A stretch of 64,000 bases of DNA from contig NZ_JBGGTQ010000005.1 of assembly GCF_041320705.1 (NCBI RefSeq), positions 62,001 through 126,000 of the forward strand, written 5' to 3'. The stretch is from Kineococcus mangrovi (GTDB lineage Bacteria > Actinomycetota > Actinomycetes > Actinomycetales > Kineococcaceae). Shown one piece after another: positions 38,328 to 48,177 of this stretch. The notes under the pieces were generated by a model. That model was not told the origin of the DNA and searched no databases. It saw only the letters and a program-made list of their open reading frames with translations. How positions within the stretch are numbered: position 1 is the stretch's first letter; each line of letters starts with the position of its first letter. Both the position numbers and the translations under genes were made by a program.

Positions 38328-38962
38328 TTGGGGCGCTCGTCGTTGTAGAAGGCGTGCGGCGCGGGGTACTCGTGCAGCGTCACGTCCACACCGGCCTGCT
38401 CGCGGAGGCGGTCGGCTGTGGCACGGACGGCGTCCAGCGGCACCGAGGTGTCCTCCTCGCCGTAGTGGCCGAGGACCGCCGCGCGCAGCCCCGAGAAGTC
38501 GGTGTCCTCGCCCGGCAGGCCGTACCAGGGCACGGCCGCGCCGACGCGCTCGCCCTGCTGGGCCGCCAGGCGCAGGACGAAGCCGCCGCCCATGCAGAAC
38601 CCGACGGCCCCCACGGTCGAGGACGTCACCTCGGGACGGTCCAGCAGGTACGTCACGGCGCCGGCGAGGTCCTGGGCGGCCCGCTCGGCCGGCAGGTCCG
38701 TCATGAGCTGGGCCGCCTCGGCGGAGTCGTGCGTCGTGCGTCCGCCGTAGAGGTCGGGGGCCAGCGCCACGAACCCCTCGCGGGCGAAGCGGTCGACGAT
38801 GGCGGCGATGTGGTCGGTCAGGCCCCACCACTCCTGGATGACGATGACCCCGGGGCCGGCGCCGGACTCCGGGACGCGCAGGTAGCCGTGCGCGTGGCCG
38901 GACTCCGTGGCGCTGTCGAAGGTGACGTTCTGGAGGGCGTTGTCGTTCTGCTCGTGGCTCAC
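38240..38962 (-). CDS. Dienelactone hydrolase-family alpha/beta hydrolase
   Basis: A 240-residue hydrolase. The triad is visible: Cys in GFCMGGGF (residue ~123), Asp in [10 protein letters not shown] (~171) and His in [10 protein letters not shown] (~202). [11 protein letters not shown] block lies near residue 40, as in carboxymethylenebutenolidase-type enzymes. It is inserted on the reverse strand between ruvC and ruvA, and its 3' end overlaps ruvC by 88 bases. GTG 38962 is preceded at six bases by CAGAGT, so it is probably leaderless. The substrate is unknown. Confidence 0.9.
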   Translation of the reverse strand: MSHEQNDNALQNVTFDSATESGHAHGYLRVPESGAGPGVIVIQEWWGLTDHIAAIVDRFAREGFVALAPDLYGGRTTHDSAEAAQLMTDLPAERAAQDLAGAVTYLLDRPEVTSSTVGAVGFCMGGGFVLRLAAQQGERVGAAVPWYGLPGEDTDFSGLRAAVLGHYGEEDTSVPLDAVRATADRLREQAGVDVTLHEYPAPHAFYNDERPNYRRESAELAWERTTTFLRERLAAASASA

Positions 38963-39012
38963 GGGAGCACTCTGCCCCGGCGTGCCGGGTCCGTCGTGTC
39001 GGAGGGGGCGTC

Positions 39013-39018
39013 TAGCCT
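39013..39018 (+). promoter_or_regulatory. Probable -10 element for ruvA-ruvB
   Basis: TAGCCT gives a predicted start near 39025, about 43 bases before GTG 39068. It allows ruvAB to be transcribed apart from ruvC, which is separated by a reverse-strand gene. Confidence 0.45.
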
Positions 39019-39067
39019 CTCGTACAAGTGTTCGGTGTGCGTCTGGTTCGGTGGGCTTGGAGGTCGT

Positions 39068-39682
39068 GTGATCGCGTCGGTGCGCGGGCGGGTGCTCGCG
39101 GTGCGGCTGGACTCGGCGGTCGTCGAGGTGGGCGGGGTCGGGATGTTCGTCCTGGCGGCGCCGGCGACCCTGGCGGGGCTGCGCGTGGGGGAGGAGGCGC
39201 TGCTGCACACCACGCTCGTGGTGCGCGAGGACTCCCTGACGCTGTTCGGCTTCGCCGACGCCGACGAGAAGGAGGTCTTCGAGATCGTCCAGACCGCCTC
39301 CGGCGTGGGACCGAGGATGGCGCTCGCGATGCTCGCGGTGCACCGCCCGGACGGGATCCGGGCCGCGGTCGCCGCCGACGACCACGCCGCGCTGGTCCGG
39401 GTGCCCGGCATCGGCAAGAAGACGGCCCAGCGCATCTGCCTGGAGCTGGGGGACCGCCTCGGCCCGCCCGCCGGTGCCGCAGCACCCGCGGCCCCGGCGG
39501 ACGGCGGGGACCCGCGCAAGGACCAGGTCGTCGAGGCGCTCGTCGGCCTCGGGTACCCGCTCAGGCAGGCCGGGGACGCCGTCGACGCCGTGCTGGCCGA
39601 CCAGCCCGACGGCACGGCGGCCGAGGCCGACGTGCCGGGCGCCCTGCGCGCGGCCCTGCGCCACCTGTCGGGCCGCGGATGA
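39068..39682 (+). CDS. ruvA: Holliday junction DNA helicase subunit RuvA
   Basis: A 204-residue protein. The N-terminal OB-fold ([25 protein letters not shown]), the two helix-hairpin-helix motifs ([14 protein letters not shown] and [12 protein letters not shown]) and a C-terminal RuvB-binding domain ([13 protein letters not shown]) are all visible, joined by an Ala/Pro-rich linker. GGAGG lies four bases upstream. It overlaps ruvB by ATGA. Confidence 0.96.
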   Translation: MIASVRGRVLAVRLDSAVVEVGGVGMFVLAAPATLAGLRVGEEALLHTTLVVREDSLTLFGFADADEKEVFEIVQTASGVGPRMALAMLAVHRPDGIRAAVAADDHAALVRVPGIGKKTAQRICLELGDRLGPPAGAAAPAAPADGGDPRKDQVVEALVGLGYPLRQAGDAVDAVLADQPDGTAAEADVPGALRAALRHLSGRG

Positions 39683-40779
39683 GCGAGCGGCTGGTGACCA
39701 CGGGCGCCGACGAGCGGGAACGGGCCGCGGAGTCCGCGCTGCGCCCGCACGGCCTGGAGGAGTTCGTGGGGCAGAAGGTGGTGCGCGAGCAGCTCTCCCT
39801 CGTCCTGGACGCCGCCAAGGCGCGGCAGGCCCCCAGCGACCACGTCCTGTTCTCCGGTCCGCCCGGGCTGGGCAAGACGACGCTGGCGATGATCGTCGCC
39901 TCGGAGATGGGCGCCCCGCTGCGCCAGTCCAGCGGCCCGGCCATCCAGCACGCCGGCGACCTCGCGGCCGTCCTCAGCTCCCTGGACGAGGGCGAGGTCC
40001 TCTTCCTCGACGAGATCCACCGGATGGCGCGCCCGGCCGAGGAGATGCTCTACATCGCGATGGAGGACTTCCGCGTCGACGTCGTCGTCGGCAAGGGCGC
40101 CGGGGCGACGGCGATCCCGTTGGAGCTGCCGAAGTTCACCCTCGTGGGGGCGACGACGCGGGCCGGTCTGCTGCCCGCGCCGCTGCGCGACCGCTTCGGC
40201 TTCACCGGCTACCTGGACTTCTACACCCCCGAGGAGCTCGTGCAGGTGCTGCGGCGCAGCGCCTCGCTGCTCGGGGTGCAGCTGACGGCCGAGGGGGCCG
40301 CGGAGATCGGCGGCCGCTCGCGCGGCACCCCGCGCATCGCGAACCGGCTGCTGCGGCGGGTGCGGGACTGGGCGCAGGTGCGCGGGTCCGGGATCGTCGA
40401 CCGCGGTGCGGCACGGGCGGCGCTGGAGGTCTACGAGGTGGACGAGCGCGGGTTGGACCGCCTCGACCGCGCGGTCCTGGACGCGCTGTGCCGCCGGTTC
40501 GGCGGGGGTCCCGTCGGGCTGTCGACGCTGGCCGTCGTCGTGGGGGAGGAGGCCGAGACGGTCGAGACCGTCGCCGAGCCGTTCCTCGTGCGCGAGGGGT
40601 TGCTGGGCCGGACCCCGCGCGGGCGCATCGCGCTGCCCGACACGTGGGCGCACCTGGGGCTGACCCCGCCGCGCGACGCGCCCGCCGGCGCGGCCTGGCA
40701 GCCCACCCTGGAGGACGGGTCCGACGAGGGGCCGCCCGACGCTCCCGGCGGTTCCGGGGCGCAAGGGCCGACCGGGTGA
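39679..40779 (+). CDS. ruvB: Holliday junction DNA helicase subunit RuvB
   Basis: A 366-residue AAA+ motor for branch migration. Walker A is [11 protein letters not shown] (residue ~65), Walker B is LFLDEIHRM (~112), sensor 1 is LVGATTRAG, and the arginine finger is in PLRDRFGF. The C-terminal winged helix ([13 protein letters not shown]) is complete, followed by a ~40-residue acidic/Gly-rich tail not usual for RuvB. The ATG overlaps the ruvA stop. Confidence 0.97.
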   Translation: MSERLVTTGADERERAAESALRPHGLEEFVGQKVVREQLSLVLDAAKARQAPSDHVLFSGPPGLGKTTLAMIVASEMGAPLRQSSGPAIQHAGDLAAVLSSLDEGEVLFLDEIHRMARPAEEMLYIAMEDFRVDVVVGKGAGATAIPLELPKFTLVGATTRAGLLPAPLRDRFGFTGYLDFYTPEELVQVLRRSASLLGVQLTAEGAAEIGGRSRGTPRIANRLLRRVRDWAQVRGSGIVDRGAARAALEVYEVDERGLDRLDRAVLDALCRRFGGGPVGLSTLAVVVGEEAETVETVAEPFLVREGLLGRTPRGRIALPDTWAHLGLTPPRDAPAGAAWQPTLEDGSDEGPPDAPGGSGAQGPTG

Positions 40780-40784
40780 ACCCC

Positions 40785-40937
40785 TAGACTACCCGGGCGA
40801 GTCGGTCCCGCCCCGTGCTCCTGCTCCGTCCCCGCGGAACCTGGCAGGTGCCCCTGGCGTTGGGTCGGCCGAGTCGGCACAGGGCCGACGCAGGTGCCGG
40901 TGAGTCGTCGATCCCGCCGGCGCGGAGAGGTTGTGTC
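40785..40937 (+). promoter_or_regulatory. Long structured leader of yajC-secDF
   Basis: TAGACT (40785-40790) predicts a start near 40797 and an untranslated leader of ~140 bases, long for this window. It contains a hairpin GTCGGCC (40864-40870) / GGCCGAC (40883-40889). GGAGAGG (40924-40930) is the ribosome site of yajC. No known riboswitch class was recognised. Confidence 0.4.
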
Positions 40938-41318
40938 GTGGACGGTTCGTTGTTCTTCCTGCTCATCATGGCTGCGCTGCTGGTCTTCATGTTCAGCCGC
41001 ACGCGCAAGCAGCAGAAGGCGCAGCAGCAGATGCAGAACAGCATCGGCCCGGGGTCCGAGGTCATGACGACGTCGGGCATGTTCGGGACGGTCGTCGAGC
41101 GCACGGACGAGCACGTCGTCATCGAGATCGCCCCCGGCCTGCAGACCCGTTGGACGCCGCGGGCCGTGGCGCGCGTGGTCACCCCGGTGGCTCCCGTCGA
41201 GGACGCCCCGCTGAGCGACGCCGATCGCGCGCCGGACTCCCTCGAGGGCCTCGACCTCACCAAGCGGGACGGGGACACGCCCGGCGACGGGACCACGGGC
41301 GGTGGCCCGCGCGCATAG
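40938..41318 (+). CDS. yajC: Preprotein translocase accessory subunit YajC
   Basis: A 126-residue protein with one N-terminal membrane helix (SLFFLLIMAALLVFMFSRTRK). The family domain follows: SIGPGSEVMTTSGMFGTVVERTDEHVVIEIAPG. The C-terminus is acidic and low complexity. YajC binds SecDF in the Sec export complex; secD and secF follow. GTG 40938 has GGAGAGG seven bases upstream. Confidence 0.94.
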   Translation: MDGSLFFLLIMAALLVFMFSRTRKQQKAQQQMQNSIGPGSEVMTTSGMFGTVVERTDEHVVIEIAPGLQTRWTPRAVARVVTPVAPVEDAPLSDADRAPDSLEGLDLTKRDGDTPGDGTTGGGPRA

Positions 41319-41418
41319 CGACTACTGGTATGACAGCAGTCGTCCACGAGCAGTGACAAACTTGCGCTGACCGGGTGGTGGTCCCGCCGCCCGGCTGGCG
41401 CCTGTCCCGAGGTGTTGA

Positions 41419-43380
41419 GTGTCCAACGACCGGCCCACCGGCCCCCCACGCGTGCGCCGCGGCGCACCGATCCGTCGACCCCACCCCGGCCGCACGCTGG
41501 TGGCCCTGGTGCTCGTCGTCGTCGCCGTCTTCGCGGCGGTGGGGGCCGGCTCGATCTGGAGCTCGGCGCGCTGGGCGCCCGGGTTGGCCCTCGACCTCGA
41601 GGGCGGGACGCAGGTCGTCCTGACGCCGCGGTCGGTCGACGGCGGGGCCGTCCCGGCCGAGCAGGTCCAGCGCGCCGCCGAGATCATCCGCCAGCGCGTC
41701 GACGCCACGGGCCTGTCCGAGACCGAGGTGCAGGTCCAGGGCGGGCAGAACATCTCCGTGTCCATCCCCGGGGAGGCCACCCGCCAGCAGCTCGACCTCA
41801 TCTCCCAGTCCGCGCAGCTGCGGATGCGGGTCGTCCTGTTCGCCCAGCCCGTCCAGCCCGGCGCGGCTCCCGAGCCCTCGCCCAGCGTCGAGCCCTCGGG
41901 CGAGGCCACCCCGGGTGACGGGGCGTCCGCCACGCCCACGGGGGAGGACGGCGCCCCCGCGGCGACGCCCACCCCGACCCAGAGCGCCGACGGCGCCGCC
42001 GCCCCCGCCGCCCTGCAGGCCGCGACGACGCCCCCGGCGGAGCCGGCGCCCGCGGCCACGACGACGCCACCGTCGCTCGCCGACATCGCCACGCCCACCC
42101 CGACGCCCGGTCCGGGGCAGCCGTCGACCGTCCCCACGCCCTCGCCGACCGACGCGAGCGACCTGGCGTGGCGCGACATCCCCGAGGTCGCGCAGATCTT
42201 CGCCGCGCTCGACTGCTCCGACCCCGCCCAGCGCTCCGGCGGCATCGTCGACGACCCGAGCAAACCGCTCGTGACGTGCGACCAGGACGGCACCTACAAG
42301 TACGTCCTCGGCCCGGCCGAGCTGGAGGGCACCGACCTCGTCAGCGCCAGCGCGGCCCAGGCCACCAACAACCAGGGCTTCACCACGGGCGCCTGGGTCG
42401 TCCGCCTGCAGTTCGACTCCGCCGGCGCCGAGCGGTTCTCGACGCTGACGACCCGCATCTCCACGCTGGAGCCGCCGCGCAACCAGTTCGCGGCCGTCCT
42501 CGACGGGCTCGTCGTCACCGCACCGACCGTCGACCAGCGCTTCGGGGCCGACGTCGACATCGAGGGCAACTTCACCCAGGCCTCGGCCGACGCCCTGGCC
42601 CAGCAGCTGCAGTTCGGCGCGCTGCCGGTCTCGTTCACCGTCCAGACCGAGGACCAGATCTCGGCCACGCTGGGGGCCGACCAGCTGCGCAACGGCCTCA
42701 TCGCCGGTGCCGTCGGCCTCGTCCTCGTCGTGGCGTACATGCTCGTGCAGTACCGGGCCCTCGGTCTGGTGACGATCGCGAGCCTCGTCATCGCCGCGGC
42801 CCTGACCTACGGGGTGCTGCTGCTGCTGAGCTGGCTGCAGGGCTACCGCCTCAGCCTGGCCGGGGTGGCCGGGCTCATCGTGGCCATCGGCGTCACGGCG
42901 GACTCCTTCATCCTCTTCTTCGAGCGCGTGCGCGACGAGATCCGGGACGGGCGCATCCTGTCCTCGGCCGTCGAGGCCGGCTGGCGGCGCGCCCGGCGCA
43001 CGATCCTCGTCTCCGACGCCGTCAGCCTGCTGTCGGCCGTCGTGCTGTACGTCCTCGCGGTCGGCAACGTCCGCGGGTTCGCCTACACCCTCGGCATCAC
43101 GACGATCATCGACCTCGTCGTCGTCGTGCTCTTCACCCACCCGGTCGTGGCCGTCCTGGCCAAGACGAAGTTCTTCGGCGGCGGGCACAAGCTGTCCGGG
43201 TTCGACCCCGAGCACCTCGGCTCGGTCGTCGCCCGGCACGCCCTGCACCGCGGGGAGCACCGGCCGACGGTGGCCGAGATGCGCCGGGCCGAACGGGAGC
43301 GGGAGAAGGCCCGCAGCGGCGGGGGAGCGGGCGAGAGCTCCAGCGAGGACCGGAACGACGCGAACGGGGACGAGTCCTGA
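41419..43380 (+). CDS. secD: Protein-export membrane protein SecD
   Basis: A 653-residue RND-type Sec subunit that uses the proton gradient to help protein export. Helix 1 is at residues ~28-48, with LALDLEGGTQVVLTP after it; helices 2-6 are in the C-terminal third (from IAGAVGLVLVVAYML), with the IGVTADSFILFFERVRDE signature. Residues ~143-247 in the P1 periplasmic domain are a Pro/Ala/Thr-rich insertion. GAGG lies six bases before the GTG. SecF overlaps its stop. Confidence 0.96.
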   Translation: MSNDRPTGPPRVRRGAPIRRPHPGRTLVALVLVVVAVFAAVGAGSIWSSARWAPGLALDLEGGTQVVLTPRSVDGGAVPAEQVQRAAEIIRQRVDATGLSETEVQVQGGQNISVSIPGEATRQQLDLISQSAQLRMRVVLFAQPVQPGAAPEPSPSVEPSGEATPGDGASATPTGEDGAPAATPTPTQSADGAAAPAALQAATTPPAEPAPAATTTPPSLADIATPTPTPGPGQPSTVPTPSPTDASDLAWRDIPEVAQIFAALDCSDPAQRSGGIVDDPSKPLVTCDQDGTYKYVLGPAELEGTDLVSASAAQATNNQGFTTGAWVVRLQFDSAGAERFSTLTTRISTLEPPRNQFAAVLDGLVVTAPTVDQRFGADVDIEGNFTQASADALAQQLQFGALPVSFTVQTEDQISATLGADQLRNGLIAGAVGLVLVVAYMLVQYRALGLVTIASLVIAAALTYGVLLLLSWLQGYRLSLAGVAGLIVAIGVTADSFILFFERVRDEIRDGRILSSAVEAGWRRARRTILVSDAVSLLSAVVLYVLAVGNVRGFAYTLGITTIIDLVVVVLFTHPVVAVLAKTKFFGGGHKLSGFDPEHLGSVVARHALHRGEHRPTVAEMRRAEREREKARSGGGAGESSSEDRNDANGDES

Positions 43381-44387
43381 TGGGCATGGCGCAACTGGGC
43401 AACCGCCTCTACACCGGTGAGTCCTCCGTCGACTTCGTCGGCCGCAGGAAGTTGTGGTTCCTCATCGCCGCGGCTCTCGTGCTCGTCTCCGCGGTGCTGC
43501 TGTGGAAGCCCGGGCTCACGTTCGGGATCGAGTTCGAGGGCGGCTCGGAGTTCCGCGTCAGCGGCTCGTCGAACCAGGACGCCGCCCGCGAGGCCGTCGA
43601 GGCCGTCCTGCCCGGCACCGTCCCGACGGTCACCAGCGTCGGCCAGGACGGGGTCCGGGTCCAGACCGAGGCGCTGACCTCGGGGCAGCTGGACGCCGTC
43701 AAGGGTGAGCTCGTCCAGCGGCTGGACGTCCCGGCGAGCGAGGTGACCTCCTCCAGCATCGGGCCGAGCTGGGGCGCGGACATCACGAACAAGGCCCTCA
43801 CCGGCCTGGTCGTGTTCCTCGTCCTCGTCTCCGCGGTCATGGCGCTGTACTTCCGGGCCTGGACGATGGCCGTCGCCTCGCTCGTCGCGCTGTTCCACGA
43901 CCTCGTCATCACGGCGGGCGTCTACGCCGCCGTCGGCTTCGAGGTCACGCCCGCCTCGGTCATCGGGTTCCTCACGATCCTGGGGTACTCCCTCTACGAC
44001 ACCGTCGTGGTCTTCGACAAGGTGCGCGAGAACACCGCCCAGGCGTTCCTCACGAAGGACCGGACGTTCGCGCAGGCGGCGAACCTCGCCGTCAACCAGA
44101 CCGTCGTCCGGTCGGTGAACACCACCGTGGTGGCGCTGCTGCCGGTGGCGGCCATCCTCTTCATCGGGGACCTGCTGCTGGGGGCCGGGACGCTGCGCGA
44201 CATCAGCCTCGCGCTGTTCGTCGGGATGCTCGTGGGGGCGTACTCCTCGATCTTCGTGGCGACGCCGCTGCTCGTGGTGCTGCGCGGGCGCGAGGCGCGC
44301 GTCCGGGCCCTCGACGCCGAGGTCGCCGGGCGCCGGACCGCCGATCCCGGCACGGCGCAGGAACCGTCGCAGGAGGTGCAGGCGTGA
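43380..44387 (+). CDS. secF: Protein-export membrane protein SecF
   Basis: A 335-residue partner of SecD. Helix 1 (KLWFLIAAALVLVSAVLLW) precedes the FGIEFEGGSEF motif. Five further helices include FLTILGYSLYDTVVVFDKVREN and VNTTVVALLPVAAILF. The ATG overlaps the secD stop by one base (TGATG); a second ATG two codons later is also possible. The C-terminal 30 residues are hydrophilic. apt starts by a GTGA overlap. Confidence 0.96.
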   Translation: MGMAQLGNRLYTGESSVDFVGRRKLWFLIAAALVLVSAVLLWKPGLTFGIEFEGGSEFRVSGSSNQDAAREAVEAVLPGTVPTVTSVGQDGVRVQTEALTSGQLDAVKGELVQRLDVPASEVTSSSIGPSWGADITNKALTGLVVFLVLVSAVMALYFRAWTMAVASLVALFHDLVITAGVYAAVGFEVTPASVIGFLTILGYSLYDTVVVFDKVRENTAQAFLTKDRTFAQAANLAVNQTVVRSVNTTVVALLPVAAILFIGDLLLGAGTLRDISLALFVGMLVGAYSSIFVATPLLVVLRGREARVRALDAEVAGRRTADPGTAQEPSQEVQA

Positions 44388-44941
44388 GCCTGACCGTTCC
44401 CGACCACTCGTCCGCGCTGGCCTCCGAGCTGGTCGTCCGCGGCTTCCGCGACGTCCCGGACTTCCCCGAGCCGGGCGTGGTGTTCAAGGACATCACCCCG
44501 CTGCTGGCCGACCCGGCGGCCTTCGGCGCGCTCGCGCGCGTCCTGGCCGACCTCGCGCTGGCCGCGGGGGCGGGCGCCGTGGCCGGCATCGAGGCCCGCG
44601 GCTTCATGTTCGCGGCCCCGGCCGCCGAGCGGGCCGGGGTCGGGTTCTGGCCCGTGCGCAAGGCCGGCAAGCTGCCACCGCCGGTGCTGCGCCGCGACTA
44701 CGACCTGGAGTACGGCAGCGCCTCACTGGAGGTGGCGGCCTCGGCCGTCCGTCCCGGGGCGAAGGTCCTCGTCGTCGACGACGTCCTGGCCACCGGCGGC
44801 ACCGCGCGGGCCGCGTGCGAGCTGCTCGAGGAGGCCGGTGCCGAGGTGGTCGGTCTCGTGGTCCTGCTGGAGCTGGCGTTCCTGGGGGGCCGGGAGGTGC
44901 TGGGCGAGCGTGCCGTGGTGGCCCTGCACACCCAGACCTGA
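44384..44941 (+). CDS. apt: Adenine phosphoribosyltransferase
   Basis: A 185-residue enzyme that makes AMP from adenine and PRPP. The PRPP-binding motif VLVVDDVLATGGTA lies near residue 128, FRDVPDFPEPGVVFKDITPLL is the N-terminal block, and IEARGFMFAAP binds the base. The order secD-secF-apt-relA is the usual actinobacterial one. The GTG overlaps the secF stop. A short hairpin follows the stop. Confidence 0.95.
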   Translation: MSLTVPDHSSALASELVVRGFRDVPDFPEPGVVFKDITPLLADPAAFGALARVLADLALAAGAGAVAGIEARGFMFAAPAAERAGVGFWPVRKAGKLPPPVLRRDYDLEYGSASLEVAASAVRPGAKVLVVDDVLATGGTARAACELLEEAGAEVVGLVVLLELAFLGGREVLGERAVVALHTQT

Positions 44942-44947
44942 GCAGGA

Positions 44948-44965
44948 CCCGGACCCCGGTCCGGG
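44948..44965 (+). terminator. Short GC-rich hairpin after apt
   Basis: CCCGGACC-CC-GGTCCGGG (8-bp arms; the innermost pair probably opens to form a loop) begins seven bases after the apt stop and precedes the rel promoter. No T-tract. Confidence 0.45.
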
Positions 44966-44996
44966 GCGGGGGCGCGAGGTGCGCGCGGGCCCGACC

Positions 44997-45002
44997 TAGA
45001 CT
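44997..45002 (+). promoter_or_regulatory. Probable -10 element for rel
   Basis: TAGACT, identical to the -10 of the glycine riboswitch and yajC transcripts. The predicted leader is ~20 bases and contains GGAGGA before ATG 45030. Confidence 0.5.
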
Positions 45003-45029
45003 GGCGGTCCGGACGAGACGGAGGACGCC

Positions 45030-47495
45030 ATGGCAGACGGCACGGACACCCACGCCCCGAGCGCCCCGGCCACGCCCGACGGCGTCGAGCCCACCCCGCC
45101 CGCCCCGCCCGCCTCGCGGGGGGCCGTCGTGCCCGCACCGGACCCCTCGACGCAGCCCGCCCAGCGTCCCGCCGGCGGTGCCCGGCCCAACGGTCCCGAA
45201 CGTCGCCGCGGCCAGGAGACGTACACGGGCCCGGTCACGGCGGGCCGGATGCTGTCCCGGCTCGCGCGGTTCGGCCAGCAGCGCCAGAGCAGCGTGTCCC
45301 CGGTCCTGGAACCGCTGCTGCGCACGGTCCGCTCCACCCACCCCAAGGCCGACCTGTCGGTCGTGGAGAAGGCCTTCGAACGGGCCGAGCGCGCCCACGA
45401 CGGCCAGCGCCGCAAGAGCGGCGACCCGTACATCACCCACCCGGTGGCCGTGGCGACGATCCTCGCCGAGCTGGGCATGACGCCCTCGACCCTGGCCGCC
45501 GCCCTCCTGCACGACACCGTGGAGGACACCGACTACCGGCTGGAGTCGCTGCGCGCCGACTTCGGCGACGAGATCGCCCTGCTCGTCGACGGCGTCACCA
45601 AGCTGGACAAGGTCACCTACGGCGACGCGGCGCAGGCCGAGACCGTCCGCAAGATGGTCGTGGCGATGGCCAAGGACATCCGCGTCCTGGTCATCAAGCT
45701 GGCCGACCGGCTGCACAACGCCCGCACCTGGCGGTACGTCTCGGCGACCTCGGCGGAGAAGAAGGCCCGCGAGACCCTCGAGATCTACGCCCCGCTGGCC
45801 CACCGGCTCGGGATGAACACCATCAAGTGGGAGCTGGAGGACCTGTCGTTCGCGACGGTCTACCCCAAGGTGTTCGACGAGATCGTGCGCCTGGTCGCCG
45901 ACCGCGCCCCGGCCCGGGAGGAGTACCTGCAGGGCGTGCGGGCCCAGATCGAGGACGACCTCAAGGACGCCCGGGTGAAGGCGACCGTCACGGGCCGGCC
46001 CAAGCACTACTACTCGATCTACCAGAAGATGATCGTCCGCGGCCGCGACTTCGCCGAGATCTACGACCTCGTCGGGGTGCGGGTCCTCGTCGACTCCGTC
46101 CGCGACTGCTACGCCGTCCTCGGCGCGCTGCACGCGCGCTGGAACCCGGTCCCCGGCCGGTTCAAGGACTACATCGCGATGCCGAAGTTCAACATGTACC
46201 AGTCGCTGCACACGACGGTCATCGGGCCCGAGGGCAAACCCGTCGAGATCCAGATCCGCACGTACACGATGCACCAGCGCGCCGAGTACGGCGTCGCGGC
46301 GCACTGGAAGTACAAGGACGACCCGAACGCGGTGACCGCCGGCACGCGGCCGCAGACGGAGATGGACTGGCTGAAGTCCGTCGTCGACTGGCAGCGGGAG
46401 TCGGCCTCCGGTGACTTCCTCGACGACCTGCGCTGGGAGATCGGCGCCAACCAGGTCTTCGTGTTCACCCCCAAGGGCGACGTCCAGCAGCTCCCGGCGG
46501 GGTCCACGCCGGTGGACTTCGCCTACGCGGTCCACACGGAGGTCGGCCACCGCACGATGGGGGCCCGGGTCAACGGCCGCCTCGTGCCGCTGGACTCCAC
46601 CCTCGACAACGGCGACCTCGTCGAGGTGTTCACGTCCCGGGCGGACGGTGCGGCCCCCAGCCGCGACTGGCTCACGTTCGTCAAGAGCCCCCGGGCGCGC
46701 AACAAGATCAAGCAGCACTTCTCCAAGGAACGACGCGAGGAGGCGATCGAGGCGGGCAAGGACGAGATCGCGCGCGCGATGCGCAAGCAGCACCTGCCGC
46801 TGCAGCGCCTGCTCTCGCACGACTCCCTGCTCGTCGTCGCCCGCGAGCTGAACCACCCCGACGTCTCCGCGCTCTACGCGGCCGTGGGGGAGCGGCACGT
46901 CTCGGCCCAGCACGTCGTCGACAAGCTCATCGCGGCCGTCGGCGGCGAGGCGGCCGTCGAGGAGGACCTCGCCGAGGCGACCACCCCGGGGCGCAACCGT
47001 CCCAGCCGCAGCAGCGGTGAGGCCGGCGTCGTCGTGGCCGGCGCCGACGACGTGTGGGTCAAGCTCGCCAAGTGCTGCACCCCGGTGCCGAACGACCCCA
47101 TCGTCGGGTTCGTCACCCGCGGCGCCGGGGTCTCGGTGCACCGCGACGACTGCGAGAACGTCGAGCGGTTGCGCGAGGAACCCGAGCGGATCGTCGACGT
47201 GCAGTGGGCCTCGGCGATGCCGACCGGGCAGACGCGCCTGTTCCTGGTGCAGATCCAGGTCGAGGCCCTGGACCGGGCCCGGCTGCTCTCGGACGTCACG
47301 CGGGTGCTGTCCGACAACCACGTGAACATCCTGTCGGCGACCGTGAGCACGAGCCGGGACCGGGTCGCGCTGTCGAAGTTCTCCTTCGAGATGGCCGAAC
47401 CGAGCCACCTGCACCAGGTGCTGGGGGCGGTCCGTCGCGTCGACGGGGTGTTCGACGCCTACCGCGTCATGGCCTCGCGCCCGCCGAAGGGCTGA
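45030..47495 (+). CDS. rel: Bifunctional (p)ppGpp synthetase/hydrolase Rel
   Basis: An 821-residue RSH enzyme. After a ~75-residue low-complexity N-terminus comes the HD hydrolase domain ([11 protein letters not shown]), then the synthetase domain with [13 protein letters not shown] and [21 protein letters not shown]. Next are the TGS domain ([16 protein letters not shown]), a zinc-finger-like segment ([17 protein letters not shown]) and a C-terminal ACT domain. Key HD residues are present, so both synthesis and hydrolysis are expected. It follows secDF-apt as in other actinomycetes. Confidence 0.96.
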   Translation: MADGTDTHAPSAPATPDGVEPTPPAPPASRGAVVPAPDPSTQPAQRPAGGARPNGPERRRGQETYTGPVTAGRMLSRLARFGQQRQSSVSPVLEPLLRTVRSTHPKADLSVVEKAFERAERAHDGQRRKSGDPYITHPVAVATILAELGMTPSTLAAALLHDTVEDTDYRLESLRADFGDEIALLVDGVTKLDKVTYGDAAQAETVRKMVVAMAKDIRVLVIKLADRLHNARTWRYVSATSAEKKARETLEIYAPLAHRLGMNTIKWELEDLSFATVYPKVFDEIVRLVADRAPAREEYLQGVRAQIEDDLKDARVKATVTGRPKHYYSIYQKMIVRGRDFAEIYDLVGVRVLVDSVRDCYAVLGALHARWNPVPGRFKDYIAMPKFNMYQSLHTTVIGPEGKPVEIQIRTYTMHQRAEYGVAAHWKYKDDPNAVTAGTRPQTEMDWLKSVVDWQRESASGDFLDDLRWEIGANQVFVFTPKGDVQQLPAGSTPVDFAYAVHTEVGHRTMGARVNGRLVPLDSTLDNGDLVEVFTSRADGAAPSRDWLTFVKSPRARNKIKQHFSKERREEAIEAGKDEIARAMRKQHLPLQRLLSHDSLLVVARELNHPDVSALYAAVGERHVSAQHVVDKLIAAVGGEAAVEEDLAEATTPGRNRPSRSSGEAGVVVAGADDVWVKLAKCCTPVPNDPIVGFVTRGAGVSVHRDDCENVERLREEPERIVDVQWASAMPTGQTRLFLVQIQVEALDRARLLSDVTRVLSDNHVNILSATVSTSRDRVALSKFSFEMAEPSHLHQVLGAVRRVDGVFDAYRVMASRPPKG

Positions 47496-48123
47496 GCGCT
47501 CGCGGCGTCGCGCTGCGCGGCAGGGACAACGCCCGCCGGGCCACCCGCACACCGGTGCGCCCGCGGGCGGCGCTGCTGGCGCGCTCGATCGAGGCCGCGT
47601 CCAGCAGCCCGGCCCGGGCCAGGGCGGCCCGCCACCCCGGCGCGCGGTGCGGGGCGGTGGTGGCGGCCTCGAGCAGGGCGCGCACCGGGCTGCTGACCCG
47701 CAGGGGCCCCACCGCCACGACGTCCGCGCCGTGCGTGCGGGCCCGGCTGCGCCGCACGACGACCCCGCCGACGGACGCGGTCGGGCGCCGGCCGGTGACG
47801 AGCACCTCCGTCGGCGCGGGCAGGGGGTGGCCGAGGTGGACCCACAGGGCGGCGGCCCCCAGGACGACGACGTCGGCCGGGAGGAGCAGCGCCAGCGCCC
47901 CCGCGCGGACCGCCGCGTCCTGCGGGGTGTCCACCCCGACGTCGCCCGCCACGAGGACGTCGCCGACCACGTGCCGCACCAGGCCCTGACGCAGCTCGAC
48001 CTCCCAGGACTCCGCCGCCGCGGGCCGCCACGGCACCCCGGGGTCCAGGGGGGTTCCGCGGGTGAGGACGCCGGTCAGCCAGGGGGTGGGCACGCGGGCC
48101 AGCTCAGCACCCCGGGCCCGCAC
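47467..48123 (-). CDS. AbiEi-like protein, convergent with rel
   Basis: A 218-residue protein. The central and C-terminal parts ([48 protein letters not shown]) resemble the C-terminal domain of AbiEi-type antitoxins: a 'lG..AAlw.hG' start and a 'v..lrv.sp.ra..d' end. No nucleotidyltransferase toxin (AbiEii) is next to it, so a toxin-antitoxin role is doubtful. Its 3' end overlaps rel by 29 bases. The start is uncertain. Confidence 0.6.
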   Translation of the reverse strand: MRARGAELARVPTPWLTGVLTRGTPLDPGVPWRPAAAESWEVELRQGLVRHVVGDVLVAGDVGVDTPQDAAVRAGALALLLPADVVVLGAAALWVHLGHPLPAPTEVLVTGRRPTASVGGVVVRRSRARTHGADVVAVGPLRVSSPVRALLEAATTAPHRAPGWRAALARAGLLDAASIERASSAARGRTGVRVARRALSLPRSATPRALSPSAGARP

Positions 48124-48129
48124 GCGCGA

Positions 48130-48159
48130 GACCCCCGCCCACGGCTGTGGACGGGGGTC
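48130..48159 (-). terminator. Hairpin terminator after the DUF349 gene
   Basis: GACCCCCGCCCAC-GGCT-GTGGACGGGGGTC: 13-bp arms with one mismatch, beginning about 18 bases past the DUF349 stop on the reverse strand and seven bases before the AbiEi-like start codon. Confidence 0.7.
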
Positions 48160-48177
48160 CGGGGTCCTCGCGCGCGG

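Noticed and set aside
41320-41341. Imperfect hairpin (GACTACTG / CAGCAGTC) after yajC
   Set aside because: Short, with a mismatch and too weak to call a terminator; yajC and secD probably share a transcript.
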